Positions 1 through 14,200 of a stretch of DNA of 64,000 nt are shown here, in pieces. Both the position numbers and the translations under genes were made by a program. Under the pieces are notes generated by a model that had not been told where the DNA came from, searched no databases, and saw only the letters and a list, made by a program, of their open reading frames with translations. This stretch comes from Isoetes taiwanensis (Eukaryota; Streptophyta; Lycopodiopsida; Isoetales; Isoetaceae): contig JAJEKV010000684.1 in assembly GCA_021234155.1 (NCBI GenBank), forward strand, positions 1 through 64,000, in the 5' to 3' direction. Within the stretch, counting starts at the first letter, position 1. Each line of letters starts with the position of its first letter.

Positions 1-3000
1 CCCTAGTACCTACTTGAAAATTATTATTGAAGATGCCTTACAAGAATGTAAAGACACATTTGAAAGGTGAAGTGACCACAATTGATATGCACCCGTGAGC
101 ACTTTTGGAAAATAGCGTATCGAAGGAATGTTACAATTCCAACAAAAAGCGGCAACAAAAGCAATAAAGACAAAAAAGGTAAGTGCTTAAAGAAATACCT
201 TTCAAAAGGACAATACCCTAAGGCTCCTATCCTTGGAAACACTGTTTCAAGAAGAAGGCTATGGGACCGCAACTCCCAAGAGAAAGAAAAGATAGAGAAC
301 TTAAAAAGAAGCATATGCAGCCTACACAAAGTGAACTCAATAACAACGCTTTGCGGCACCGTGGAGTGACAATACACTTGATCTACCTAACACCCAGCTT
401 TTTCCCCATGCTATCATTAATGTACCGTAGAAGCATTGGTCAAGAATATGACTAAGTCCTTTGGCAAAGCGCAACTTAGGTACTCGCACCCTCCGAAACT
501 TTGGAAGTTCACATGGTCGACATCAATGATACACTATTAGTGAAATTCTATAAAACCGAATAAGGCCGAGTATAGCTCGACAAGACCAAAATTGACGCCC
601 CTTTGACATGAGGGCATTTGAGAAAGAGTGCACATGCCCCAATGGAATCTACATTAATCAAAAACATATGGTACCTATCGTGGCCTCGCAGCAGGATTAT
701 AAAAAAAAATATGGAGGTCTTTAGCCCATATTTCAAGTGTGCTTGTGACATGCTCCCTAATAATAAATGCAATGAAAATATCACATGGTTTGACCAAGGC
801 ATTTGGTATATCCTCAATAACCTTGGCAAGATGTACCAAAAAGGACCGGCTTACACTTCTTTGCGCTTATTAATATGTTTCCACCAAGCTTCAAAAGTTT
901 GTAAAATGCCCATGTGGCCTACTTCAAATTTAGGCATATGGCCAGCCAAATGGCCACCGATCCGCAATGAACTGAAGTAGACATACAAAGAAAAAGTATG
1001 CTACATAATTGGTTGTAGCTACGGGAAATGATGATTGATCCGCATAATTTTGTAACTAAGGAACCGTTTGAAAGTGGGAGACCTCCCAAAAAATGTAAAG
1101 AATAAGAGAAGGGGGCTCAAATAGCACTTTTTTCATCCAACAACATGACAAAGATGCTTACTACCCAATCCAAATGTTCATGGAAGAAGAAGAACGAGAA
1201 AAGATCGCTGAGGCTGAAAAATATAGTACCGGGCTCAACATCCAAGCATCGGGTTTATTCCAGTGGACCTATCAACACAGAGAATTGTCCGGCTTCACAA
1301 AAGCAAAAAAAATGATGGGCGTAAGATGTTTCCACTTGACATACAAATGCGGACTTCACCAATGAGGTTTCCAAGTAAGTTCTTACCGTTCTATTTCAAT
1401 TTTGTTTTCAAAGACAGCTTAAATACGCTGACTTTTTGCACATGGACTTGTTTTGTATATAATCCTCGCAAATAGTCACCGCCTTTATTTCACATCGCCT
1501 TTTGCTTTACACCATCCTCATTTGCGGTAATCGGTGGTTATAATACTGATTCATAAATAGAACAAAGTTGTTTTGTGAAGGAGGATAATACTACTCATTG
1601 TATCAGACCTAGACCTGATTTCTTCAAATTTTTATAAAAATGACCCATGCAGATTCAAATACCAGTACTTCATTTGTTAATGTTAGGGGAAAATGTCTCG
1701 CTTTTACATATATTCCCTTTCTTATCTAGATCTTTCTCCATTAAACAGTAATTTGTAGAGAGGCCCACTAGATGGCTAGAAAAGATGTTAATAACCGATA
1801 GGATCTTGAGGAGAATAAGAAAAGAAGATCACTATCCATCTTATCTATACATCTAGACTAATGGATGCTATCAGGTTCAAGACTATATTAGAAAGTAGTA
1901 CCTCTCTTTGTGGAGAGGAAGGAATAAAGGCACTGTAGACAAGACCGGATTGGGTGGAAATACCTCCCCTAGTGGATCACGATACAAACCTTTCTCTATC
2001 TTTTGTTGAGGATGCATGCCCAAGTGCCCGTGGTTCTAACAGAGATCTTACCGCATACATAGATCCCAAGTTCGACATGTTCTAACCACGATATAAACAT
2101 CATACGTAATGTAAATTTAAGAGGGTCAAGCTTATGAAAGGGTTAAATCATATACCCCATCAGACCCTCAATATAAAATGAGTGTATGAAGACAGCTTGT
2201 GGAAAGTTTGAGATCTTTTTCATTCTTCACGATTTGATATCAAACCCATTGATGAGGGCGTATACAAATATATAGAGATCCATGCCCGTGAAATGGCTTA
2301 TGGCATGATGAAAGAGTACCTTCACGACAGAAGGTAAAATCAAACACTACGCATTTTGAGGAAGACCTAATAGCAGCTTTAAAATCTCAAATGGGTGGTA
2401 AAAATCTTTACATAGCGGGAGCTGACAAAGCTACAAACAACCCGAAGCTTCATGTGCCCACAATTAGCTAAGAATTTAGCTCTTGAAAGACTCAAAGCAA
2501 CCGTGCATTTTATGTCCTCCTCGAAAACCTGTAGGTGACATTCGTGATGGAGTTGTCAGCAGCTATTCACAACATATTGAAATCGCTTATTAACCATGAC
2601 ATGAATCCCGCACCCTACCTTGTGCCTATACCTCTACCATTACCATATCTTTGTGTATCTACAAAGCCCATAAAATAGCTTCCTACTGATCACAAATGCA
2701 CACAATTCAGCTTTTTCCGACATAGCTAGCTTGATTACCGCTTGCCTTAAAAGTATTCTTGATATCCGCCCGAGAGGTCTCTAGGGACCTTTGTAAGAAT
2801 TTTCGATCTTTTGTGGAAAAAACTTTAATCCAAATTGGATGATCAATTCCGCTTATGAGGTGGCCCCTTAATCTTCCCGAAAGATTTTTAGTTTATTTGT
2901 CACTGATGTGACAAAATGTTATGAATGCATACCTCTAAATGGTGAGACGGGATATGTCAAGTCATGAGGGATGTCATCACGCGCCTTTACATACCGCCAG

Positions 3001-3845
3001 AGGTCTATTCACAAGAATAACAAATTATGGATTAAAACCAAAGGTAATAATGGTCTTCGCTTGACTCCAAATGGGATCATCGCGGATAAACAACCCTCAA
3101 TGCCGGGCGTAAATGACTAGAATTAACCTCATTTACAGCAAATGAGTGGTTATTGGAAAACCGCTATTATGCACAACGTAGCACCCGAAACAAAGAATGC
3201 GCATACCGGGATGGTTTTTTCATCGCCACCAAACCGGGTGCAATTTGTATTTAGCTTGAATGAGTTAAATTTCATCCGTAAACCGGCCAGTGAGGAAGAT
3301 ACCCAGATATTGCTTAATAGTTCTTTAGGTATATGGATGATCTATTACTTGTGAATTGTGGAAATCCTCTCCCGCCTTTGATAAACAAAAGACCTTTGAT
3401 TTATGACCTTTAATTTTATTGAAATTAAGAATGAGACAAAAGATTTCATCGGTTTGGCCGAAGAAATAGGTGTTAGGGGATGATCGCTTGTTTCCTCGAA
3501 AGTATGAAGATTCATATCTTGAACGCGAGCTTTAGGTGTATTTGTAACCTCCAAATATGATAAAAGAGAGACTTTGCCCTTTGCGCTAAGAAATAACGGA
3601 TGTATCGACAAACCGCAGACTGATTTCCGTGCTAGTAGTAAGGTGATTTGTTCAATAAGTAATGCCTAGCCCTTTACGCTCACAACAGAGATGGAAGAAG
3701 CAAAAAGACTTACTAAATATTATGGACTGCTTTATAAAAGAATCCGTGGTTTGACAAAAGAACTATCCTTAAGAATGTCGAAGGTTCTCAAACAAGACTT
3801 TCCCGCCCTTTTCTGAATACCTGGACCTGTTAAAGCTTTTTACAC
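1..3845 (+). pseudogene. rvt-like reverse transcriptase gene, copy 1 (frame broken, 5' cut by window edge)
   Basis: Coding traces run through all three frames, broken by small indels. RT motif A reads SLFVTDVTKCYECIPLNGE at 2890-2945, with its catalytic Asp in DVT. The motif B region is blurred at 3200-3260. Motif C reads FRYMDDLLLVNC at 3325-3360 after restoring one missing T in a homopolymer. A thumb-like segment with MEEAKRLTKYYG and LTKELSLRMSKVL lies at 3690-3790. Upstream blocks include MFMEEEEREKIAEAEKYSTG (1174-1235), followed by a possible GTAAGT donor near 1374. No LTR, RNase H, integrase or endonuclease is visible, so it does not look like an ordinary retrotransposon. The motif set with GNP and IEIK after YMDD resembles the cellular rvt RT class as I remember it; TERT is the main alternative but its motif C normally has LVDDF. 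The second copy at 7.3-11.3 kb supports the reading. Real inactivation and sequence error cannot be separated here. Confidence 0.55.
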
Positions 3846-3956
3846 TACGGTGCATTTACTCTAATAATTATTATTATTCTTGATGAATCTTTTATCTATT
3901 TAGATTTCGTATGGGTATTCACATTATTTTTGTATCTTTTGTATTTTACGGGTAGT

Positions 3957-4105
3957 ATGGGTCCTAGCAAAGATCGCTAGGTAACCCCATCTACCTAGTA
4001 ATCTGAGTAGTGCGCGATAAAATGAAGGAATTCTTAAGACACACAAAAGGACCCTTCTATCTGCTAAGGAGGTAGGTGCTATATATACATATAAATATAT
4101 ATATC
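3957..4105 (+). repeat. Short repeat ending in (TA)-rich tract, copy in unit I-1
   Basis: Begins GGGTCCTAGCA near 3958, includes the partly self-complementary GCTAGGTAACCCC, and ends GGAGGTAGGTGC followed by TATATATACATATAAATATA. Related copies lie at 11375-11522 and 19027-19160; a right-end-only copy is at 15390-15455. Probably a small non-autonomous element, since the ends recur in otherwise unrelated surroundings. Confidence 0.5.
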
Positions 4106-5793
4106 ATTAATGCTTTCAGACCTGATCACACATTTAGTTGGTCATGGTGTATGGAATTTTCTAAAAATCCCTAGCCAAGTCTGAGACACTAAGGCTGAGT
4201 TTTCCATAAAATTGAGATGGCTGTCTATTGACTCTAATCATGCCCCTTTATCTTTGGAAGGTGGCATTTCGTCATATGTGACCATTGTATGGCCTTGGTT
4301 CAAAAGGATAGCTTTTCTCCCTACTCATCTAGTCACATCTTTGTCTAAAACATACATGGTATAATGCTGGCACCTCATAATTATAATATGGGTTCTACCT
4401 TTGATAAGAATTGTCCTCTTAATTTTATTTTTGTGGCCTAAAGCTGTATCAGGACTGTCCCATTAAGTGGGTCAAGCTGTATAGAAGTTTTCGTATACTC
4501 TTTGCCAACTTTGATACACTAAAGCTGAGTCTTCCATAAAATAAAATAAAATAAAGATGGCTGCTTTAATACTATAATCATTCCCCTCTACCTTTGAAAG
4601 GAGATATTTCGTCACATTTGACCATTGTATAGCTTTTGGTGGACAAATTGGCATATTCTTCTTGTTCCTTTAGACGCATCCCTGTCTAAAGTGTTTAAGA
4701 TATAATAGGCACCCTTGTAGCTTTACTAAGGGTTCTACCTTTGAGTATGTTTGACCCCCTATTCTTGTTTTTTGAGGGCCAACATATTGCCATTAATACA
4801 GCATTTTGGGACTTAGACTCAATAAAGACTGCTCATAAGAAAATTAAATAGGCTGACTACCCAAGGGAGCATGAGAATAACATTGTTTCCCAAGAAATAT
4901 TTCCCATGAAATTTCGTACTAGATTTTGTGAGGTTTTAGGGTGTCGCACTTAGTGGTTCCGACCCAAAGTAATTGGGAGCGGCCGACGGATTTATGGCAG
5001 GCTGCGGGACTAGGCAAAGGAAAGAAAATACAAGGTATGCCACTTCTTTTTTCCGCTCTGTGACTTTCATGCAAACTCCGGCTTAAACATAGGCGCTTCT
5101 TGGTAAGCTCTTAATTTTTTGAGAAGATGGCACCCAAACGAGGGGCCGGCCGTCCTCCTGGAGCTAAGAACAAAGAGAGAAGGAAAGATTTTGGGGTAAA
5201 ACGGAGTGCTCGATGAGTAGAAACAAAATTTTGATGCAAGCAATGTCATGCCCCATTTGTGTTGCTAGGGGCGGCCCGGCTATCGAGGCTACAAATGGCG
5301 AAATTCCTACACCGGGTTTATGATAATCCCGAGACAAATTCTACTGATGGAAATGCTTTGAGGATCTAACTAACTGAGACCAGGCCCTAGATGAGGTTCC
5401 GCTTTGTTGTCTATATTCTTAGATTTATGATGAGGGTTTCTAAGCCATTTGCATCTGTTTTTAAATCTAAAGTTGCATCCAACTCGTAGCCTCTAAAATA
5501 GATGTCTTTGAAAATGTTTTGTCGTTCTTGCATGTAATGCATTTCTTAAGCATTAACTCTTGAATCTTTGAAAGTTTAACAATGCTGAAAATGATTTAAT
5601 AGGATGCTTCCATATGTTTTAGTACATGGACGATCCATATTAATGATCTACTAAAATCTGAAAAACATTTATGAAATAGTTTTAAGATTTATTTCTTTTC
5701 ATCTTTCTTTACACTAAAAGGAAAAGGATAAAAACAGGGTTTTTCTTTGCTTACCTGCTAATCCCTTTCTTAGTTACCCAGTTAGGCTAACTT

Positions 5794-6036
5794 TTGAATG
5801 GTTGGATTACAGGTAACATGTCTAACCCACCTTTTTGTGGATGTGGAAAAATGGTTGGGCTTTTTGAATCTTTGCTACACTATGGTCATGTTGTGTTTGA
5901 AGTTCAATGCTTCAAAAATTACCAATATGATATATTTTGGAAATATTTCGCTTCTATAGGTTACATCCGACCTACATGCACATGGCACATGCAAGACATG
6001 CATGTTTTCTCTCGATTTTCTCTGTTTGTTGGATAG
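5794..6036 (+). other. Possible GRF-type zinc-finger exon downstream of RT-like gene, copy 1
   Basis: The frame opens after a pyrimidine-rich tract and an ACAG acceptor-like site near 5812, then reads MSNPPFCGCGKMVGLFES, then LLHYGHVVFEVQCFKNYQYD. The pattern P-x-C-x-C-G followed about 25 residues later by G-H-x-V-F-x-x-x-C resembles the GRF zinc finger (CxCG...GRxFxxC), with H replacing R. A diverged homologue of this stretch and the upstream intron-like sequence occurs inside the DNA transposon at 27.36-27.64 kb. It could belong to the RT-like gene or to a separate gene. GRF fingers accompany nucleic-acid enzymes and transposon proteins in plants. Weak call. Confidence 0.35.
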
Positions 6037-7341
6037 ATGAATCACCTGTGGAAAAAGATCTACCTTTTGATGACGTTCTTAACTTAGAATATGTCTGATG
6101 AAAATTCAGATTCTCTGAAAACAATGGAACTTGACATAATAGGATACAGAAGGATATTTGCTCTGAAATCTGTAAAACCTTTTCGGTTTATGCTGCTAAT
6201 GGCTTTTTGCAATAATTTCAATGTGATATTTGCCATCATTAAGTGTCTTGACTCAAAGTTTTTCTGAAAAATTAGAATCACATAAATGTAATACAATAGT
6301 ACTTTTGGCCTAATGCAAATCATGGACCCAATAATGGGCAAAAAGCTGTATTTTATGCACATCTTTAGGGTGCATTGGTTATAATTTATTGTTTAGCTTT
6401 GCCCTTTGATAGAGATGTCCGGGTTTAAAGTGTGTCACCACCGCTTTCTTCAGACAGCAACTAAATATGGGCAAAATGACATTAAAAATGCCCAATGGCT
6501 TTACTCTTTTGTTCTGATTAGGATTCCATTCATAACCTTGGAGCGATATGTTTGGAGTTATGTGAGTAACTTTCTTCATACGCATGAGAGGCTTGGCATG
6601 TTTATCCTTAGGTTTTATATTCCCATTATCTTTGTCATGATCTAATCTTCTTGGCCGAGCTCTTTTTGTTTGAAGTTATGATCATAACTTTCTTCATGAG
6701 GAGTCTAGGGTATAAAGAAGGTAGATTCAGAATGACCTGCTCAATAAAACAGTACTATGTTTGCAATACACAAAAACAAAGCATGTAGAAGCAATTATCG
6801 ATGGTATAGGCTGGGTAACGCCGAGCGGCACTTGGGCTCAAGCACTAACGAGGGGTTTAATGTTTGGAGTAAAAGGTGTTGCTAGATTAGATCCTAGTAA
6901 TCAGCTAGTATATATTTTGAAACTTCTGTTTTTACATTCTAGGACGGATAACCTATACCTTTCAGTTTTACCATGCTTAATTCTAAATTTGTCTCAGATG
7001 CACTAGGCATATGAGAGTTTGTTAATACGTTTCTTAAATATGATTGTCAACATATAGACATGTTTTTAAATTTTCAATCACACTCGTAAATAAGATGGGT
7101 ACCGATTATGTAACCATTTTATCTGAGATGGCTAAAAATGGAGCCAATGTTATTTGAGGGCAGAATCACTAATGAGTTGCTTTGGATTCACGAACTTAGG
7201 AAACTTGGGTTCACTAAACTTAAGTGCCAAGTACCAAGCAATCTTTATTCAAGCAGTTATTTCTTGCCTTAATCATGAGGGCATGTATAGCAAAAAATCA
7301 TTAATATTGAGTGAGCATCACGGGTTGCGAGGTTATCGTTT

Positions 7342-10300
7342 GTGGCCTACCTTGGATTCAATGAATGGCTGGGAATACTTGCCCTGAAGATGAAAAGCCC
7401 CCCTAGTACCTACTTGAAAATTATTGAAGATGCCTACAAGAATGTAAGACACATTTTGTGCGTAAGGACCACAATTGATATGCAATTCGAGCACTTTTGG
7501 AAAAATAGAAGGCGAATGAAGGAATGTTACAGTCCCAACAAAAAGCAACAAAAGCAATAAAGACAAAAAGGTAAAGCTAAAGAAATACCTTTCAAAAGGG
7601 ACAATACCCTTAAGGCTCCTATCCTTGGAAATTGACTGTTCAAGCCGAAGGATGCCATGGGACCCGCAATCCCAAAGAAAAAAAAAGATAGAGAACCGAA
7701 GAAAAGCATATGCAGCCTACACAAAGTGAATCGGGTGAACAACGCTATGGCACCGGGAGGACACACTTGATCTACCTAACACGAGTTTTTCCCCATGCTA
7801 TCACAGTCTGGTAGAAGCATTGGCTGAAGAATATGACCAAGTCCTTTGGCAAAGCGGCAACTTAGGTATTTCTCGCACCTATTTCGAAACTTCTTCGAAG
7901 TTCATGGCTGACATCAATGATACACTATTAGTGAACTTCTATAAAAACCAATAAGGCTGGTATAGCTCGGCTGTAAGACCAAAATTAGCGTCCCCTTTGA
8001 CATGAGGGCATTTGAGAAAGAGTGCACATGCCCCAATGGAATCTACATTAATCAAAACCATATGGCAATGGTCGGTGGCCCGCGGCGGGGATTATAATCT
8101 GAAAAAAAATATGGAGGTCTTTTAGCCCATATTTCAAGTGTGCTTGTGACATGCTCCCCTAATAATAAATGCAATGAAAATATCACATGGTTTGACCAAG
8201 GCATTTGGTATATCCTCAATAACCTTGGCAAGATGTACCCGAAAAGGACCGCCCACACGCCTTTCAGTAGCTTATTAATATGCTCCACCAAGCTTCAAAA
8301 GTTTTGTACCCCATGTGGCCTACTTCAAATTTAGGCATATGGCCACCTAAATGGCACCGATCCGGCAATGAATCCAAAGTAGACATCTGACAAAAGTATG
8401 GCGCAGCTTACAATTGGTTGTAGCTACTTTAAATGATGATTGATCCGAACAATTTTGTAACTAAGGGAACCGTTGGAAAGTGGAGACCTCCCAAAAACAG
8501 TAACAAGAGAAGGGGCTCAAATAGCACTTTTTTCATCCAACAACATGACAGTATGCTACTACCCACCGAAAATGTTCATGGAAGAAGAAGAACGAGAAAA
8601 GATCGTTGAGGCTGAAAAATATAGTACGGGCTCAACATCGCTCTTGGTTTATTCAGGGGACCTATCAACCTGTGGAGAATTGTCCGTCACAAAAGCAAAA
8701 AATGATGGGCAGAAGATGTTTCCTGCTGACATACAAATCTGTGACCTTACTGAATGAGGTTTCCAAGTAAGTTCTTACTGTTCTATTTCAATTTTGTTTT
8801 CAGCACAGTTAAATACGTTGACTTTTTGCACATGGACTTGTTTTGTATATAATCCTCGCAAATAGTCAAATCACTTTACTTCATTAATCGTCTTTGCTTT
8901 TTAATTCGATCCTCATCTTCGGTAAGCTGTGGATTATAATACCGATTCATAAATAGAACGATGTTTTGTGAAGGAGGATAATACTACTCATTGTATCAGG
9001 ACCTAGGCTGATTTCTTCACTCTTCTAAAAAATGACCCATGTGATTCAAATACTGACCCGTCATTTGTTAATGTTAGGGAAAAATGTCTCGCTTTACATA
9101 TATTCCCTTTCTTATCTAGATCTTTTCTCCATTAAACAGTACTTGTAGAGAGGCCCACTAGATGGCTAAAGATGTTAAAGATGTTAAACCTAAGGATAGG
9201 ATCTTGAGTGAGAATAAGGAAAAGAAGATCACTATCCATCTTATCTATACATCTAGACTAATGGATCTTAATGTTCAAAGACTATATTAGAAAAAGTAGT
9301 ACCTCTCTTTGTGAGAGGAAGGAATAAAGGCACTAGACAAGACGGTGATTGGAATTTGGAAATACCTCCCTAAGTTAGTGGATCACGATACAAACCTTTC
9401 TATCTTTGTTGAGGATGCATGCCCAAGTGCCCGTGTTCTAACAGAGATCTTACCAGATATAGATAGATCCCAAGTTCTGACATGTTCTAACCACAGATAT
9501 ATAAACATCATACGTAAGAATTTAAGAGGGTTTATGAAAGGGTTAAATCATATACCCCATCAGACCTCAATATAAAATGAGTGTATGAAGACAGTTGTGG
9601 AAAAGTTTGAGATCTTTTTCATTCTTCACGATTTGATATCAAACCCATTGATGAGGGCGTATACAAAATATATAGAGATCACGCCTCGCGGAAATGGCTT
9701 TATGGCATGATGAAAGAGTACCTTCACAGACGGGGAAGGTAAAATCAAACACTACGTGACTTGAGAAGACCTAATAGCAGCTTAAAACTTCAAATGGGTG
9801 GTGTGTAAAAAATCTTTACATAGCTGGGCGTTGAAAGCTACAAACAACCCGAGCTTCATAGCCCACAATTAGCTAAGAATTTAGCTCTTGAAAGACTCAG
9901 AAATCCGGATTTTATGTCCTCCCCGAAACCTGTGAGGTGATATCTCGGATGGAGTTGTCGTGCCTATTCACAAATATATTGAAATCGGTTATTAACCATG
10001 ACATGAATCCCGGCACCTCTACCTTGTGCCTATACCTCTACTCCATTACCATATCTTTTTGTGTATCTACAAAGCCCATAAAAAATAGCTTCCATTTGGA
10101 TCACAAATGCACACAATTCGGGTTTTTCCTCGACATAGCTAGCTTGATTACCGCTTTCTTAAAAGTATTCTTGATATCCGGCCCGAGGTCTCTAAGGGAC
10201 CTTCAGAAGAATTTTTCGTGATCTTTTGTGAAAAAACTTTAATAAATTGGATGATCAATTTCACATTTTGAGGTGGCCCTAATCTTCCCGAAAAATTTTT

Positions 10301-11275
10301 TAGTTTATTTTGTCGCCGATGTGACAAAATGTTATGAATGCATACCTAAATGGTGAGAGGGGATATGTCAAGTCATGAGGGATGTCATCAATGCGGCCTT
10401 TACATACCGTAGGTCTATTCACAAGAATAACAAATTATGGATTAAAACCAAAGGTAATAATGGTCTTGATTTGACTCCAAATGGGATCACCGTGGATAAA
10501 ACAACGAATCGGCCGGGCGAAATGACTAGAATTAACCTCATTTACAAAGAATGAGTGGTTATTAGGCATTGGTTATGCAATAACCTGGTAGCACCTCGAA
10601 ACAAAGAATGCTGCGATCACCGATGGTTTTTCATCGCCACCAAACCGGGTGCAATTTGTATTTAGCTTGGAATAGGTTAAATTTCATCCGTGAACTGAGG
10701 AAAAGGAAGATATTCGGGATATTGCGGTTTAATAGTTCTTTTAGGTATATGGATGATCTATTACTTGTGAATTGTGGAAATCCTCTCCAGTTCTTTGATA
10801 AACAAAAGACCTTTGGATTTTATGACCTTTAATTTTATTGAAATTAAGAATGAGACAAAAGATTTTACCTTGGCTTTGAGAATAGCGTGTTAGGGATGAT
10901 CAAGTTGTTTCACGAAAAGGAAGATTCATATCTTGAACGTTGCCTTTAGGTGTATTTGTAACTCAAAATATGATAAAGAGAGGCTTTTGCCCTTTTGTCG
11001 CTAAGAAATACGTGATGGCCGACAAATGCTATGAATCGGGTACTTCCAGGCTAGTATGCGATTTTGTTCACAAGTAATGCCTAGCCTTTTACGTTCACAA
11101 ATAAAGATGGAAGAAGCAAAAAAAAAGACTTACTAAATATTAGGACCGCTTTTATAAAGAATCCGGGTTTGACAAAAGAACTATCATTAAGAATGTCGAA
11201 GGTTCTCAAAACAAGACTTTCCTCGGGCTTTACTTTCAATACGGGGGACCCATTTAAAGCTTTTTTACACTGTAT
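7342..11275 (+). pseudogene. rvt-like reverse transcriptase gene, copy 2 (frame broken)
   Basis: Second tandem copy of the RT gene, giving a more complete 5' end. A frame from 7342 reads MAYLGFNEWLGILALKMKS and continues to LKIIEDAYKNVRHILCVRTT before breaking near 7560. An internal frame at 8473-8757 carries MFMEEEEREKIVEAEKYSTG. A block at 9345-9575 contains WKYLPKLVDHDTNLSIFVED and SARVLTEILPDIDRS. The RT core lies at 10290-10870: motif A is near 10312-10350 (A replaces T before DVTKCYEC), and motif C FRYMDDLLLVNCGNP is in one open frame at 10738-10782, followed by LQFFDKQKTFGFYDL and FNFIEIKNETKDF. A thumb-like segment lies at 11105-11215. Both copies keep the same order and spacing, so the gene was one unit before duplication. 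GNP after motif C and the long N-terminal part argue against LINE, LTR or Penelope RTs. The assignment to rvt is inference from remembered motifs. Confidence 0.55.
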
Positions 11276-14200
11276 TTACTACAATAATTATTATTATTCT
11301 TGATGAATCTTTATCTATTTAGATTCGATGGGTATTCACATTATTTTTGTATCTTTTGTATTTTTACGGGTAGTATGGGTCCTAGCAAGACTTTGCTAGG
11401 GTAACCCCATCTACTAATCTTAGTAGTCTGGATAAAATGAAGGAAATTTTAGGACACACAAAAGGACCCTTCTGTCTGGCGGAAGGAGGTAGGTGCTATA
11501 TATACATATAAATATATATATCATTGGTCATTTCGGATACATCACATTTAGTTGGTCATGGTGTATGGAATTTTCTAAAAAACTCAGCCAAGCGAGACAC
11601 TATACGAATTTTCCATAAAATTGAGATGGTCACATCTATTGACTCTAATCATGCCCCTTTATCTTTGGAAGGTGGCATTTTCACATATGTGACCATTGTA
11701 TGGCCTTGGCCCAAAAAGGATAGCTTTCTCCCTACTCATCTAGTCACATCTTGTCTAAAACATACATGGTATAATCGCCGCACCCCTCATAATTATAATA
11801 TGGGTTCTACTTTTGATAAGAATTGGTCCTCTTAATTTTTATTTTTGCGGCCCTAAAAGTCATGATCGACCCGTCCCATTAAGTGGGTCAAAAGTCGTAT
11901 AGAAGTTTTCGGTGATACTCTTTGCCAACTTTAAACACCAAAGTCATGAGTCTTCATAAAATGCAACAAAATAAAGATGCATTATCCTTTATCACTATAA
12001 TCATCATTCCCTCTACCTTTGAAATATTCGTCACATTCCCACGACCATTGTACAGCTTTTGGTGGACAAATTGGCATATTCTTCTTTGTTCCTTTAGGAC
12101 GATCCCCGCCTAAAGTGTTTAAGATATAATAGGCACCCTTGTAGCTTTACAAAGGGTTCTACCTTTGAGCATGTTTGACCCCTCTATTCTTTGTTTTTGA
12201 GGGCCAACATATTGCCCAAAATTTTGGGACTTAGATCAATAAAGACATTTAAATAGGTCAATTTCACCCAAGGAGCATGAGTTTCCCAAGGAAATATTTC
12301 CCATGAAATTTAGGTACTAGATTTTGTGAGGTTTTAGGGTGTCGCGACTTAGTGGTTCCGGAGCCAAAGTAATTGGGGCCGGGCCGACCTGGATTTTATG
12401 GCAAAAGGCAGGGACTAGGCAAAGGAAAGAAAATACAAGGTATGCCACTTCTTTTCAGCTCTGCGGACTTTCATGCAAACGCTTTAAAACATAGGCGCTT
12501 CTTTGGTAAGCTCTTAATTTTTGAGAAGATATGGCACCCCTAAACGAGGGGCCTAGTCCTCCCCGAGCCAAGAACAAAGAGAGAAGGAAAGATTTTTGGG
12601 GTAAAACGAGTGCTCGAGTAGAAACAAGAATTTTGATGCAAGCAATGTCATACCATTTGTGTTGCTAGGGCGTTTCATCGAGTCGAATGGCTAAATTCCT
12701 ACACCGGTTTATGATAATCGGAGACAAATTCTAATCGATGGAAATGCCGAGGATCTAGCCCAACTGTGACCCAGGCGCCCTAGATGAGGTTCCGCTTATT
12801 TGTCTATATTCTTAGATTTATGATGAGGGTTTCTGAAGCCATTTGCATCCATTTTTTTAAATCTAAGTTGCATCCAACTCTTTGGTAGCCTCTAAAATAG
12901 ATGTGCTGAAAATGTTTTGTCGATTCTTGCATGTAATGCATTTCTTAACATTAACTCTTGAATCTTGAAAAGTTTAACAGATGAAAATGGGATTTAATAG
13001 GATGCTTCCATATGTTTTAGTACATGGACGATCCGTATTATTAATGATCTACTAAAAATCGAAAAACATTTATGAAATAGTTTTAAGATTTATTTCTTTC
13101 TCGCTCTTCTTTACACTAAAAGGAAAAGGATAAAAAACAGGGTTTTCTTTGCTTTACCTAAGCCTTTCTTAGTTACCCAGCTTAGGCTAACTTTTGAATG
13201 GTTGGATTATTGTAACATGTCTAACCCACCTTTTGTGGATGTGGAAAATGGTACTCTATTTTTGAATCAGCTTCGTTACACTATGGCTGTGTTGGACTGA
13301 GTTCAATGCTTCAAAAAAATTACCAATATGATATATTTTGGAAATATTTCAAAACTTCTATAGGTTACATCCACCTTACAGACATGGCAATATGCAAACA
13401 TGCATGTTTTTCTACGATTTTCTACATTTGTTGGATAGATGAATCACACGGAAAAAAAAGATCTACCTTTTGATGACGCTCTTAACTTAGAATATATCTG
13501 ATGAAAATTGAGATTCTCCTCAAAACAATGGAACTTGACATAATAGGATACGCTGTATGATATTTGCTCGAATCAGCAAAACCTTTTGGGCTTATGCCGC
13601 TAATGGCTTTTGCAATAATTTCACGTGATATTTGCCATCATTAAGTGTCTTGACTCAAAGTTTTTCGAAAAATTAGAATCACATAAATGTAATACAATAG
13701 TACTTTTGGCCTAATGCAAAATCATGGACCCAATAATGGGCAAAAGTCAGATTTTATGCACATCTTTAGGTGCGGTGGTTATAATTTATTGTTTAGCTTT
13801 GCCCTTTTGATAGAGATGTTCCGGTTTAAAGTGTGTCACCACCGCTTTCTTAGAGTAAAGAACTAAATATGGGCAAAATGACATTAAAAAAATGCCCAAT
13901 GGCTTTACTCTTTGTTCTCGATTAGGATTCCATTCATAACCTTGGAGCTGACATATGTTTGGAGTTATGTGAGTAACTTTCTTCATAATACATGAGAGGC
14001 TTGGCATGTTTATCCTTAGGTTTTATATTCCCATTATGTCAGCTATGATCTAATCTTCTTGGCCGTGAGCTCTTTTTGTTTGAAGTTATGATCATAACTT
14101 TCTTCATGAGGAGTCTAGGGTATAAAGAAGGTAGGATTCGTAATGACCTTGCTCAATAAAATAAAGACTATGTTTGCAATACACAAAAAAAAGATGTAGA

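Larger units (their letters stand above)
1..6903 (+). repeat. Tandem unit I, copy 1
   Basis: This stretch matches 7402-14311 collinearly from the first base of the window, so the unit begins at or before base 1. Shared text ends just after the string GCTAGATTAGATCCTAGT (6881-6898). The copies have almost equal length and differ by scattered one- to three-base indels and substitutions, many at CTG or CAG trinucleotides and in homopolymers. It holds the RT-like gene (to ~3.85 kb), then about 3 kb with a GRF-like exon and no other recognised coding sequence. Confidence 0.9.
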
